Origin: an uncultured SAR86 cluster bacterium
GTDB lineage: Bacteria > Pseudomonadota > Gammaproteobacteria > Magnimaribacterales > AG-339-G14
NCBI GenBank assembly: GCA_902563105.1
Contig: CACEVU010000001.1
Location: 411,649 to 475,648 of the forward strand
Direction of reading: 5' to 3'
DNA length: 64,000 nucleotides
Each line of letters opens with the position of its first letter. Position 1 is the stretch's first letter. Shown piece by piece: positions 53,656-61,555 of the stretch. The position numbers were made by a program, and so were the translations under genes. The notes under the pieces are model-generated. The model was not told the origin of the DNA, made no database searches, and worked only from the letters and a program-made list of their open reading frames with translations.

Positions 53656-54924
53656 ATGGACGGCGAAAAAAAATATACCTTTAGAGAAAAAATCTCATGG
53701 GCAACTTATGACTGGGCAAATTCTGTATTTGCTACTACCGTGTTAGCGGGCTTCTTTCCTCTTTTTTTTAAGTCTTATTGGGGAGGGGATTTAAACGATG
53801 TAACATCAACTGCTTATCTTGGAACAGCAAGTTCTATTTCAGGTTTTATTATCGTTTTAATTGCTCCAATTCTTGGTGCTATGGCTGATCTTTCAGGAAA
53901 TAAAAAAAAATTTCTTATCTGCTTTGCCTTAATAGGAATTTTATCTACAAGCGCTCTTTTTTTTATTAGTTATGGTAATTGGCAATGGAGCTTAATTATA
54001 TTTGGCCTATCAATTATTGGATTCTCTGGAGCGAATATTTTTTATGACTCTCTCTTGATAGATGTATCTTCCGAAGAAGATAGGAATTATGTTTCTTCGA
54101 TGGGATACGCATTAGGTTATCTCGGAGGCGGCATATTATTTTTGATCAATGTTTTGATGTATCTGTACCCAGCATCATTTTTTCTTGAGACTGAAATTGA
54201 AGGGATTTTATATTCTTTTTTATCTGTCTCAATATGGTGGTTTTTATTTTCAATTCCTTTGTATATTTTTGTTAAACAAAAACAAAAAGAGAACATTATT
54301 CAATCTGCTAACTCCTTAAAAAAATCTTTACAAAGAGTTCTCAGCACATTTAGAGAAATAAAAAAATATAAAGCAGTTTTAATATTTCTAATTGCATATT
54401 GGTTTTATATCGATGGAATTGATACCATTGTAAGGATGGCTATAGCCTATGGGACAGACCTAGGTTTCGATTCTTCTCAATTAATAATAGCTTTGATTCT
54501 TACTCAATTTATAGGTTTTCCAGCAACTTTTGCTTATGCTTTTTTAGCCGAAAAAATAGGTCTATTTAATATGCTTGTAGCAGGAATCTTAGTTTACATT
54601 TTTATATGTATTTATAGTCTCTTTATTACTAGTACTCTAGATTTTTTTATTTTGGCTGGCCTTGTCGGACTTGTGCAAGGAGGAGTGCAATCGGTAAGTA
54701 GAACCATTTTTAGTAATCTAATTCCTCAGGAAAAAGCTACTGAATTTTTTGGTTTTTACAATTTAGTTGGAAAATCTGCAGTTGTAGTAGGGCCTGCTTT
54801 AGTAGGTTGGACTGCTTATATTTTCAATAATCCTAAAGCAGGAATTATCAGCCTTCTTTTATTATTTATTCCAGGGATTTTGCTACTATTTTTTGTTCCA
54901 AAAGATAACCTTTTAAAAAGATAA
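53656..54924 (+). CDS. MFS transporter, UMF1/Atg22-like
   Basis: A 422-residue transporter with 12 predicted helices. The opening ISWATYDWANSVFATTVLAGFFPLFF is the UMF1-family signature, followed by GAMADLSGNKKKFL and a C-terminal SRTIFSNLIPQEKATEFFGFYNL loop. Related proteins in fungi (Atg22) export amino acids from vacuoles; bacterial members are mostly uncharacterised. No ribosome binding site is evident. It overlaps the convergent GDPD gene by 12 bases. Confidence 0.88.
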   Translation: MDGEKKYTFREKISWATYDWANSVFATTVLAGFFPLFFKSYWGGDLNDVTSTAYLGTASSISGFIIVLIAPILGAMADLSGNKKKFLICFALIGILSTSALFFISYGNWQWSLIIFGLSIIGFSGANIFYDSLLIDVSSEEDRNYVSSMGYALGYLGGGILFLINVLMYLYPASFFLETEIEGILYSFLSVSIWWFLFSIPLYIFVKQKQKENIIQSANSLKKSLQRVLSTFREIKKYKAVLIFLIAYWFYIDGIDTIVRMAIAYGTDLGFDSSQLIIALILTQFIGFPATFAYAFLAEKIGLFNMLVAGILVYIFICIYSLFITSTLDFFILAGLVGLVQGGVQSVSRTIFSNLIPQEKATEFFGFYNLVGKSAVVVGPALVGWTAYIFNNPKAGIISLLLLFIPGILLLFFVPKDNLLKR

Positions 54925-55647
54925 ATTCTCATCTCTCATAACCTTAAGTAGCAAATCAGGTTCATCAGTGATGATTCCATTTATTCCCATATTGATAAGC
55001 TTTCTCATATTATTTTCATCGTTTATCGTCCAAGCATGCACTAAAATTTTTCTAGTCATAGCTCTTTTAATAAAATTAAAATTTAGGATATTTATACCAT
55101 TCCAATTTATTGGAACCTGGAGAATTTTCGAAAAATTATTAGTAATATTAAAGAGCTTAAATAATGCCACATCTCTAAGCCCCATTGATATATTTGCTTG
55201 AGGGAATTTATTTCTTACCTTCTTTGTATTCTCTGAGTTGAATGATGCAAAACATACTCTATTAAAAGCCTTTAGGTCATTCACTATTTCAATAGCTGGT
55301 TCAACTACCTCTTTATTTTTGAGATCTATATTAAATTTTGTTTTCGGAAATTCATTAAGAGTTTCTTCCAATGTAAGAAGTCTACAATTTTTTTGTTTAA
55401 AAAATGTATTGATTTCATTAAAAGAGAGATTTTTTACTTCTAGGTCAATATCAAATAGTCTTTTTAGAGATTTATCATGAAAAGTAACAATTTTGTTATC
55501 TAAAGTTTTCCTTAGATCAGTTTCAATAAAACTATACCCTTTGTCTACTACCGACTTAAAAGCTTCAAAACTATTTTCCAAGTATTTTTTTGAATTTCCT
55601 CTATGTGAAATAGCAATAAAAGAAGTTTCTTGAAACCTATTATTCAT
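54913..55647 (-). CDS. Glycerophosphodiester phosphodiesterase (GDPD family)
   Basis: A 244-residue TIM-barrel phosphodiesterase that releases glycerol-3-phosphate from deacylated phospholipids. Conserved residues are in ISHRGNSKKYLENSFEAF (His-Arg and Glu-Asn), FIETDLRKT (Glu and Asp metal ligands), VTFHDKSLKRL (catalytic His-Asp), NIDLKNK and HAWTINDENNM, with TDEPDLL near the end. No signal peptide, so it is cytosolic, like UgpQ. It is divergent by 36 bases from the alpha/beta hydrolase gene. Confidence 0.93.
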   Translation of the reverse strand: MNNRFQETSFIAISHRGNSKKYLENSFEAFKSVVDKGYSFIETDLRKTLDNKIVTFHDKSLKRLFDIDLEVKNLSFNEINTFFKQKNCRLLTLEETLNEFPKTKFNIDLKNKEVVEPAIEIVNDLKAFNRVCFASFNSENTKKVRNKFPQANISMGLRDVALFKLFNITNNFSKILQVPINWNGINILNFNFIKRAMTRKILVHAWTINDENNMRKLINMGINGIITDEPDLLLKVMRDENLSF

Positions 55648-55683
55648 ATGGATTAACTTGTCATTAACATTTACTATTTAAAG

Positions 55684-56652
55684 ATGGAATTTTTCATATT
55701 ACTTTTAGTACTTTTAATTTTATTTCCCTTGATTCCATACTTGTTTTTTTACTTTAAATTAGAAAACCCAATAAACATAAAAAAACCCTCACATGGCTCT
55801 TTTGCAAAATTATCTAACGGAAAGATTTTTTATGAACTAATTGAACCACAAAATCCTAATGGGGAAATAATACTTTTAGTACATGGTTTTTCAACACCGA
55901 GTATTGTCTGGAAGGGGGTAATTCCCTTTTTACTCGAAAAGGGATTTAAAGTTTTAGCTTATGACCATTATGGAAGGGGATACTCTTCAAGACCTAAAAT
56001 AAAATATACAAAAGAATTTTATTTAAAAACGATTACCGAATTATTGAATTATTTAAACATTGAACAAAAAATTCATTTAGTAGGTTATTCGATGGGCGGC
56101 CCTATTGTTGGTTATTACGCTGACGAAAATCCAAAGTCAGTTTCATCTGTTAATTTTATAGCTCCAGCTGGATATATGTTTGAAAGTAAAACTGATACCA
56201 ATTTATATTTGAAAATACTCAACATACCGGGTGTCAGTCAGTATATATCGGTAGTAATGCCTTCTTTAATGTATGGTGGTAACTCATCAATTGAATTGTC
56301 ATCAAACGAAGATAAAAATCGATTATCTCAACAAGATTTAAATAACGTTTATCGAGAACAAATGAAATACGAGGGGTTCACTAGATCTTTATTATCAACA
56401 GCAAAGAATTTCAATCTGTTCAATACAAAAAAAATGTATCAAAGTCTTGGAACGAAAAAAATTAATGCATCGGTAATCTGGGGAAGTGTTGATGAGATTG
56501 TTCCCGTTGACGGATTGAAATCTTTAAAAATAGATATTCCAAATATAAAACACAAAGTTATTGAAAACGGATTCCACGACATAACATATGCCTTGCCAAG
56601 TAAAGTAGGTCCTTTTTTAGTAGAGCAAATTACTGATTTTTCTAATGACTAA
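55684..56652 (+). CDS. Alpha/beta hydrolase with N-terminal membrane anchor
   Basis: A 322-residue hydrolase. An N-terminal hydrophobic helix (about 2-22) probably anchors it to the membrane. The oxyanion region is LVHGFSTPSIVWKGV, the nucleophile elbow GYSMGGPIVG, the acid probably Asp in WGSVDEIVPV and the base His in NGFHDITYAL. It resembles MhpC-like or monoacylglycerol-lipase-like enzymes. Its end overlaps the carboxyltransferase start by 8 bases. Substrate unknown. Confidence 0.88.
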   Translation: MEFFILLLVLLILFPLIPYLFFYFKLENPINIKKPSHGSFAKLSNGKIFYELIEPQNPNGEIILLVHGFSTPSIVWKGVIPFLLEKGFKVLAYDHYGRGYSSRPKIKYTKEFYLKTITELLNYLNIEQKIHLVGYSMGGPIVGYYADENPKSVSSVNFIAPAGYMFESKTDTNLYLKILNIPGVSQYISVVMPSLMYGGNSSIELSSNEDKNRLSQQDLNNVYREQMKYEGFTRSLLSTAKNFNLFNTKKMYQSLGTKKINASVIWGSVDEIVPVDGLKSLKIDIPNIKHKVIENGFHDITYALPSKVGPFLVEQITDFSND

Positions 56653-58003
56653 AAAAATAGGTATAACTGAAGTCGTTCTTAGAGATGGAAATCAGTCGCT
56701 TCTCTCAACTAGACTTAAATTAGAAGACATTTTACCGATAGCTTCAAAATTAGATGAAGTAGGATATTCATCAATTGAAAGTTGGGGAGGGGCAATATTT
56801 GATTCATGTGTCCGATACTTGAATGAAGATCCTTGGGAAAGATTAAGGCAGTTGAAAGATGCAATGCCAAAAACCAAACAACAAATGCTTCTTAGAGGGC
56901 AAAACCTTGTTGGATACAAACACTATAGCGATGAAATAGTTTCTAAATTTATTGAAAAAGCAGTTGCAAATGGAATTGATATTTTTAGAATATTTGATGC
57001 CTTAAATGATCTCAGAAATATCAAACACAGTGTGCAAGAAGTAAAAAAAAATGGAAAACATGCACAAGGCACAATAGCTTTCACAATTAGTCCAGTTCAT
57101 ACATTAGAAAACTGGGTCAACTTAGCAAAAGAAATTCAAGATATGGATTGTGATTCACTCTGTATAAAGGATATGTCTGGAATTTTGAGTCCTGAATATG
57201 CTTTTGAATTAGTTTCTGCATTAAAGAGAGCAATTTCTATCCCAATACATTTGCACACTCACGCAACTACAGGGATGTCTAACTTGACGAACATGAAAGC
57301 AATAGAAGCTGGCGTTGACAATATAGATACTTCAATTTCTTCAATGAGCATGGGCTACGGACATTCTGCAACTGAAACCATGCTTTATCTGATGAAAGAA
57401 AAAAAAATTGATGTCGATATTGATCTTAATGAGTTATTAACTATTTCAGAATATTTTAAAAAGGTTAGAGAAAAATACATTGAATTCGAAGGAAGTATGA
57501 AAGGTGTTGATTTGCAGATGTTGGTTAATCAAGTTCCCGGCGGGATGTTGTCAAATCTTGAAACTCAACTTAAAGGCCTAGGTAAAGAAGAGTTGTTAGG
57601 AGAGGTCGTGTCTGAAATTTATCAAGTAAGGAAAGATTTAGGTTTTGTTCCCCTTGTGACTCCAGCATCACAAATTATTGGAGCTCAGGCTCTATCGAAT
57701 ATTGTCAATGAAAAATATGAAACACTTTCAGTAGAAATAATTGATCTTGTTTTAGGTTATTATGGAAAATTGCCAGGAAATGTTGACCCAAAACTTATCA
57801 AAAAAGCCACAGAAAATAAAGAAATAATCTCAAATCGTCCTGCAGATTTATTAACTGACAGATTTGAAGATTTTAAAAATAATTTAAGAGAATTTTGTAA
57901 AAAATTAGAAATAGATGATCTAAGTTCAATTGAAGAACATGTTTTAACATTTATTCTAATTCCTTATGGAAGCGAACAAATATTTAAAAAATCAGCTTCT
58001 TAG
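56645..58003 (+). CDS. Biotin-less carboxyltransferase (OadA/PycB/5S-like)
   Basis: A 452-residue carboxyltransferase domain. VVLRDGNQSLLSTRLK carries the metal-binding Asp, followed by ESWGGAIFDSCVRYLNEDPWERLR, LRGQNLVGYKHYSD, CIKDMSG with the key Lys, and LHTHATTGMS with two metal His. A PYC-OADA conserved domain extends from about 300 to 445. The biotinyl domain with E-A-M-K-M seen in OadA (about 590 residues) is missing, and there is no adjacent biotin-carrier or membrane subunit. It may work with a carrier encoded elsewhere to move CO2 between oxaloacetate/pyruvate and another acid. Confidence 0.87.
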   Translation: MTKKIGITEVVLRDGNQSLLSTRLKLEDILPIASKLDEVGYSSIESWGGAIFDSCVRYLNEDPWERLRQLKDAMPKTKQQMLLRGQNLVGYKHYSDEIVSKFIEKAVANGIDIFRIFDALNDLRNIKHSVQEVKKNGKHAQGTIAFTISPVHTLENWVNLAKEIQDMDCDSLCIKDMSGILSPEYAFELVSALKRAISIPIHLHTHATTGMSNLTNMKAIEAGVDNIDTSISSMSMGYGHSATETMLYLMKEKKIDVDIDLNELLTISEYFKKVREKYIEFEGSMKGVDLQMLVNQVPGGMLSNLETQLKGLGKEELLGEVVSEIYQVRKDLGFVPLVTPASQIIGAQALSNIVNEKYETLSVEIIDLVLGYYGKLPGNVDPKLIKKATENKEIISNRPADLLTDRFEDFKNNLREFCKKLEIDDLSSIEEHVLTFILIPYGSEQIFKKSAS

Positions 58004-58631
58004 AAATGCTCAACACAATTCCATCATCGTTGTAATTACTTTTTCCATTAGCGTTCAGGTAATAATAATAAATATTTATTTTAAAATCAGATTGAAGAGT
58101 CTCAACCCCAACTGAATAATTAAGACCGTTAGAGTTAGGGTCACTTCTATAAGAATCAAAATTACCTATTGATAAGCTTAAAAAATTACTAAAAAAAGGA
58201 TACTTATAGGAAATTTCATAATAATCTGGAAAATTATCTAGTCCGATAAAATATGAAATTTTGAAATCTTCAAAGGATAAATTAAATTCAACTTCATCGA
58301 AATTATCAATTTTTGAATCCGGATAATTTGTTCCAAGATAGTTGATAGAAATATTTAGATTTTTATTCAAGTCTTTTTGATAACCGAACATATATCCAAA
58401 CTCTTTATTAGGATAAGCTAAACTCTCGTCACAACAATTTTCAAATGTTGCTCCTGAAAAAAAACCATTATCAAGAGCAAAATAAATTTCAACACTTAAC
58501 GTTGCGTTTCCATTATTTTGAGTAATGCCTCGCCATATTGAATCACTATTCAAAGAAAGTTCGATCTCAGATTCCGAATATAACGAAAACGAAATTGATA
58601 ATAAAAGAAGAAATTTTATAATTATGTGCAT
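57984..58631 (-). CDS. TorF-family putative porin (copy 1 of 3)
   Basis: A 215-residue outer-membrane barrel-like protein of the family known as TorF/TIGR02001. A signal peptide (HIIIKFLLLLSISFSLYS) leads into the family start LNSDSIWRGITQNNGNATLSVEIYFALDNGFF. A Cys pair (NCCDES) is unique to this copy. Amphipathic strands continue to the end, with the C-terminal ISKKLIF aromatic residue typical of barrels. It overlaps the carboxyltransferase end by 20 bases (convergent). Its ribosome binding site lies within the terminator hairpin of the upstream paralogue. It is more diverged than the other two copies. Confidence 0.85.
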   Translation of the reverse strand: MHIIIKFLLLLSISFSLYSESEIELSLNSDSIWRGITQNNGNATLSVEIYFALDNGFFSGATFENCCDESLAYPNKEFGYMFGYQKDLNKNLNISINYLGTNYPDSKIDNFDEVEFNLSFEDFKISYFIGLDNFPDYYEISYKYPFFSNFLSLSIGNFDSYRSDPNSNGLNYSVGVETLQSDFKINIYYYYLNANGKSNYNDDGIVLSISKKLIF

Positions 58632-58662
58632 AAAAAAAGCCTCTCAAATATGAGAGGCTTTA
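58632..58662 (-). terminator. Rho-independent terminator overlapping the next gene's ribosome binding site
   Basis: On the minus strand a 10-base stem AAGCCTCTCA/TGAGAGGCTT with a 4-base loop (TATT) is followed by seven T residues, directly ahead of the ATG at 58631. It would end transcription of the upstream TorF gene. The 3' stem arm contains GAGAGG, correctly spaced (about 8 bases) as the ribosome binding site of the downstream TorF gene. Plus-strand orientation also has a T-rich tail, so it may be bidirectional. Confidence 0.88.
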
Positions 58663-58682
58663 TTTTAACTTGAATTAAGTTC

Positions 58683-59339
58683 TTAGAAAGAAGTTCCTAA
58701 GGCTACATAAGCTCCATCGTCATCTGCACCACCACTTCCAGCTTTCGCTTCGAAGTCGTAGTAGTAGAATCCTAAAGAAAAGTTGCCAATACCCCAATCG
58801 TAACCGATTAAAGTATTATCTCCAGTATCTTCATATTCACCATATGAAACACCAAAAGATCCAGGTCCAGCATCAACAGAGTAACCTATCTCACTGTAAT
58901 CTGGCGAACTGTCTTGGCCTGCAGAATAAAGAATGCTTAAACCATAAATGTTGAAACCTATGTAAGCTTCTTCAAAATCTAAAGCATCATTTCCTGGGTA
59001 AATTACAGAAATATAACCTATGTCATAGCTCATATTTTCATTGCCCATTTCCCCAGAAAAACCAAGGTAAACGTCTAACTCCATGGAAGCTTTAGCAGTT
59101 ACTTTATCATCTGCGTCAGTAGAAACTCCATCAGCATTAGATGCCCAAGTTCCAAAATAGAAACCATTGTCTGTAGCAAGGTCAAAACCACCATTAACAG
59201 CAACATCCCCACTTGTCTGTGTCATTCCACGCCAAATGTAGTCACTACTTAAGCCTACATTCCCTGAAATCTCAACAGCAGATGCATAAGAACTTAAAAT
59301 TAAAAACATGCTTGTTAAAGCTATTTTTATACTTTTCAT
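58683..59339 (-). CDS. TorF-family putative porin (copy 2 of 3)
   Basis: A 218-residue outer-membrane protein. The signal peptide ends in SSYASAVE. The mature protein begins NVGLSSDYIWRGMTQTSGDVAVNGGFDLATDNGFYFGTW, the family hallmark, and ends GAYVALGTSF with a terminal Phe as in outer-membrane barrels. It is strongly similar to copy 3 in nearly every strand (YSEIGYSVDAGPGSFGVSYG against YSEIGYGIDVGPGSFSISYG), so duplication is recent relative to copy 1. ACGGAG precedes the ATG, and a candidate promoter lies upstream. Function: possible pore; the substrate is unknown. Confidence 0.9.
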   Translation of the reverse strand: MKSIKIALTSMFLILSSYASAVEISGNVGLSSDYIWRGMTQTSGDVAVNGGFDLATDNGFYFGTWASNADGVSTDADDKVTAKASMELDVYLGFSGEMGNENMSYDIGYISVIYPGNDALDFEEAYIGFNIYGLSILYSAGQDSSPDYSEIGYSVDAGPGSFGVSYGEYEDTGDNTLIGYDWGIGNFSLGFYYYDFEAKAGSGGADDDGAYVALGTSF

Positions 59340-59356
59340 ATCATCTCCGTTATAAA

Positions 59357-59386
59357 TTTATAAAAGATAATTGCATTAAACATCAA
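59357..59386 (-). promoter_or_regulatory. Candidate sigma-70-type promoter for TorF copy 2
   Basis: On the minus strand a -35-like TTGATG (59381-59386) is separated by 18 bases from a -10-like TATAAA (59357-59362). The predicted start lies about 11 bases before the ATG, just upstream of the GGAG ribosome binding site, giving a very short leader. AT-rich background makes chance matches likely. Confidence 0.32.
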
Positions 59387-59452
59387 AAAAATGGGTATAT
59401 AAAGGGTTTTTTTTAGAAAAAAACCGTATAAATACATAAATTTGATTCAAAA

Positions 59453-59493
59453 ACAAACAAACCCCTCAATTCAAAACAGAATTAGAAGGGTTT
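59453..59493 (-). terminator. Likely Rho-independent terminator for TorF copy 3
   Basis: On the minus strand AAACCCTTCTAATTC (59493-59479) pairs almost completely with GAATTGAGGGGTTT (59472-59459) around a 6-base loop and is followed by GTTTGTTTTT. It lies about 90 bases after the stop of copy 3, so transcripts of copies 3 and 2 are probably separate. Confidence 0.72.
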
Positions 59494-59552
59494 GTAAACT
59501 ATAGAATTTCTAGAGAAAGGGGAATATAGAATTCATACAGTTTTTTTTGGTA

Positions 59553-59575
59553 CCTCCCAGTACGCAACTGGGAGG
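59553..59575. other. Strong GC-rich hairpin after TorF copy 3
   Basis: A perfect 9-base stem CCTCCCAGT/ACTGGGAGG with loop ACGCA, 8 bases past the TorF stop. It is far more GC-rich than its surroundings. On the minus strand it is followed by an A-run rather than a T-run, so it is not a classical terminator in that direction; it may stabilise the mRNA 3' end or be a protein or RNA binding site. Confidence 0.6.
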
Positions 59576-59582
59576 AATTAAA

Positions 59583-60215
59583 TTAGTAACTTATTGTGAA
59601 ATAAGCTCCATCATCATCACTATCTGCGGCATCAGCTGCAAAGTCGTAGAAATAAAAGCCTAAAGTAAAGTCACCAACACCCCAGTCATAGCCCATTAGG
59701 GTATTAGTACCATAGGTATCGTAATCTCCATAAGAAATCGAGAAGGATCCAGGTCCTACATCAATACCATAACCGATTTCTGAATAATCAGTAGCTGAAT
59801 CCATACCTGCGGCATAAAGTACATAAACGCCATAAAAATCAAAAGAAACATATATCTCTTCGAAATCTAAAGAATCTTGACCTGGGTAAGTGTAAGCAAT
59901 GTAGCCAATGTCGTATCCAGCATCATCGTTGAAAGATCCTGCATATCCAAGATAGCCATCGAACTCCATTGATCCGAATCCTGCTTGATCCTTATCGTCA
60001 GCTGCAACGTTTGCAGCCCATACACCTAAATAGAAACCGCTGTCGTCTTCTAGATCAAAACCACCGCTCACTGAAGGATCGCTAGCATTTTGTGTCATTC
60101 CTCTCCAAATATAGTCTGTAGTGATAGCAATGTTTCCGGATAAAGAAACTTCGGTAAAACTGAAACTACTTAGAGATAGAATGAAACCAAAAATAATTTT
60201 TTTTAATATATTCAT
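59583..60215 (-). CDS. TorF-family putative porin (copy 3 of 3)
   Basis: About 210 residues. A strong AAGGAG fixes the ATG at 60215; a longer in-frame ATG at 60287 lacks one and would spoil the signal peptide (NILKKIIFGFILSLSSFSFTE). The mature start NIAITTDYIWRGMTQNASDPSVSGGFDLEDDSGFYLGVW is the TorF family signature, and acidic residues are frequent (AADAADSDDDGAYFTISY at the end), which fits an extracellular-facing or seawater-adapted protein. Outer-membrane location is predicted; pore activity is not demonstrated. Closest neighbour is copy 2. Confidence 0.9.
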   Translation of the reverse strand: MNILKKIIFGFILSLSSFSFTEVSLSGNIAITTDYIWRGMTQNASDPSVSGGFDLEDDSGFYLGVWAANVAADDKDQAGFGSMEFDGYLGYAGSFNDDAGYDIGYIAYTYPGQDSLDFEEIYVSFDFYGVYVLYAAGMDSATDYSEIGYGIDVGPGSFSISYGDYDTYGTNTLMGYDWGVGDFTLGFYFYDFAADAADSDDDGAYFTISY

Positions 60216-60252
60216 GAATTCTCCTTTTTTGGTTAATTTATAAAAAGAAATA

Positions 60253-60258
60253 ATTATA
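60253..60258 (-). promoter_or_regulatory. Consensus -10 element upstream of TorF copy 3
   Basis: TATAAT on the minus strand, 38 bases before the start at 60215, which allows a leader of about 30 bases. No good -35 is present at 16-19 bases, so a regulator may assist or the match may be chance. The rest of the 235-base gap to the reductase gene (60216-60450) is very AT-rich and holds no recognisable gene. Confidence 0.35.
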
Positions 60259-60450
60259 CAAGTGCATAAATTCAGCTTTTTTTTCAAAATTCTCTTCTAA
60301 AATTATGTTTTTGATTCATTAAAGTGCTTTTTTCAAAAAAAATTTAAATTTTTTGTAATTTTTTAGTGCATGTTTTTTGAGATAATTATTTTTTTAATAA
60401 CTATCTTTTTTACTTGATTGCTCTGTGTTTAAATACAGTTTTCAAAATTC

Positions 60451-61437
60451 ATGGATTACAAAGCTTTAATAACTTCAGAAAAAGATAAATCATTTATCAA
60501 TTCGATAGAGATCAAAGATACCGAGTCTTTACCAGAAAACGATACCTTGATAAAAGTTAAGTTTTCATCACTAAATTATAAAGATGCGTTATCTGCCTCA
60601 GGCAACAAAGGAGTCACTAGAAATTATCCCCACACTCCTGGAATAGATGCGGCCGGTGTGATAGAAAAAACCACAGGCTCCAAATTCAAAATTGGTGACG
60701 AGGTTATTGTTACGGGTTATGACATGGGCATGAATACCAGCGGCGGTTTTGGAGAGTATATTAGCGTCCCTGAAACTTGGATCGTAAAAAAACCTGATAA
60801 TTTATCTTTATCAGAATCCATGGCATTCGGTACAGCTGGTTTAACAGCAGGCTTGTGTCTAAGAAAACTTTTGCTTCATGGGCTAAAACCTGAAGATGGA
60901 GAAGTTTTTGTTTCCGGGGTTACAGGAGGAGTAGGAATAATCAGCTTAATGCTTTTCAATAAAATTGGCTTTGATGTAACTGCTATCACTGGAAAAACAG
61001 ATCAAGCAGATCTTCTTAAAAGTTTAGGTGCAAAAAAAATTATAGATCGAAACGAATTGGACTTAGATTTAATATCGCCCTTACAAAAACCTATTTATGC
61101 CGGTGGTATTGATGCGGTTGGAGGAAAAATATTGTCCAATTTAATATGTTCAACTTCTCAAAGGGCTGCTATTGCATGTTGTGGCATGGTTGGCGGAATT
61201 TCTCTAGATACCAGTATCTTTCCTTTTATATTGAGAGGCTTATCACTTTTTGGTATAGATTCAGCAGAGTCTCTTTTAGAAACAAAAGAAGAGATATGGA
61301 ACAACTTTGCTACCGATTGGAAGCTTGAAAATATCGATCAGAATATTAATAATATTTCTTTGGAAGATCTTCCAAGGGAAATTGAAAAAATATTAAAGGG
61401 TGATCAAGTTGGAAGAGTTAGAATAGCTTATGACTGA
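60451..61437 (+). CDS. acuI: MDR-family reductase, AcuI/YhdH (acrylyl-CoA reductase-like)
   Basis: A 328-residue zinc-free medium-chain dehydrogenase/reductase. KFSSLNYKDALSASGNKGVTRNYPHTPGIDAAG is typical of the YhdH/AcuI group, and VSGVTGGVGIISLMLF is the NADPH-binding motif. AcuI enzymes reduce acrylyl-CoA to propionyl-CoA, detoxifying acrylate formed from DMSP in marine bacteria. No other DMSP gene is visible, so the in-vivo substrate may be another enoyl compound. It is followed by a tiny membrane protein that overlaps its stop and by nitronate monooxygenase. Confidence 0.88.
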   Translation: MDYKALITSEKDKSFINSIEIKDTESLPENDTLIKVKFSSLNYKDALSASGNKGVTRNYPHTPGIDAAGVIEKTTGSKFKIGDEVIVTGYDMGMNTSGGFGEYISVPETWIVKKPDNLSLSESMAFGTAGLTAGLCLRKLLLHGLKPEDGEVFVSGVTGGVGIISLMLFNKIGFDVTAITGKTDQADLLKSLGAKKIIDRNELDLDLISPLQKPIYAGGIDAVGGKILSNLICSTSQRAAIACCGMVGGISLDTSIFPFILRGLSLFGIDSAESLLETKEEIWNNFATDWKLENIDQNINNISLEDLPREIEKILKGDQVGRVRIAYD

Positions 61438-61555
61438 AGAAAATAATTACGACGAAAAAACTGCTAACGAAGATAGTAAGTTAGATGCTTATATGTCTGT
61501 TCTAATAATTCTAGCTGTTACTGGCATAATCGTTTTTTGGGTAGCAACACAATAA
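61430..61555 (+). CDS. Tiny single-helix membrane protein, 41 residues
   Basis: A 41-residue frame with an acidic, polar N-terminus (TEENNYDEKTANEDSKLD) and one membrane helix (AYMSVLIILAVTGIIVFWVA). Its ATG overlaps the reductase end by 8 bases and its TAA overlaps the next ATG (TAATG), so three genes are translated in a chain. Such coupling supports a real gene. Not recognised; perhaps a small regulator or partner of a membrane process. Confidence 0.6.
   Translation: MTEENNYDEKTANEDSKLDAYMSVLIILAVTGIIVFWVATQ

Noticed and set aside
59213-59416. Plus-strand gene opposite TorF copy 2
   Set aside because: It mirrors the coding strand of a well-supported gene and has no recognisable motif or ribosome binding site.
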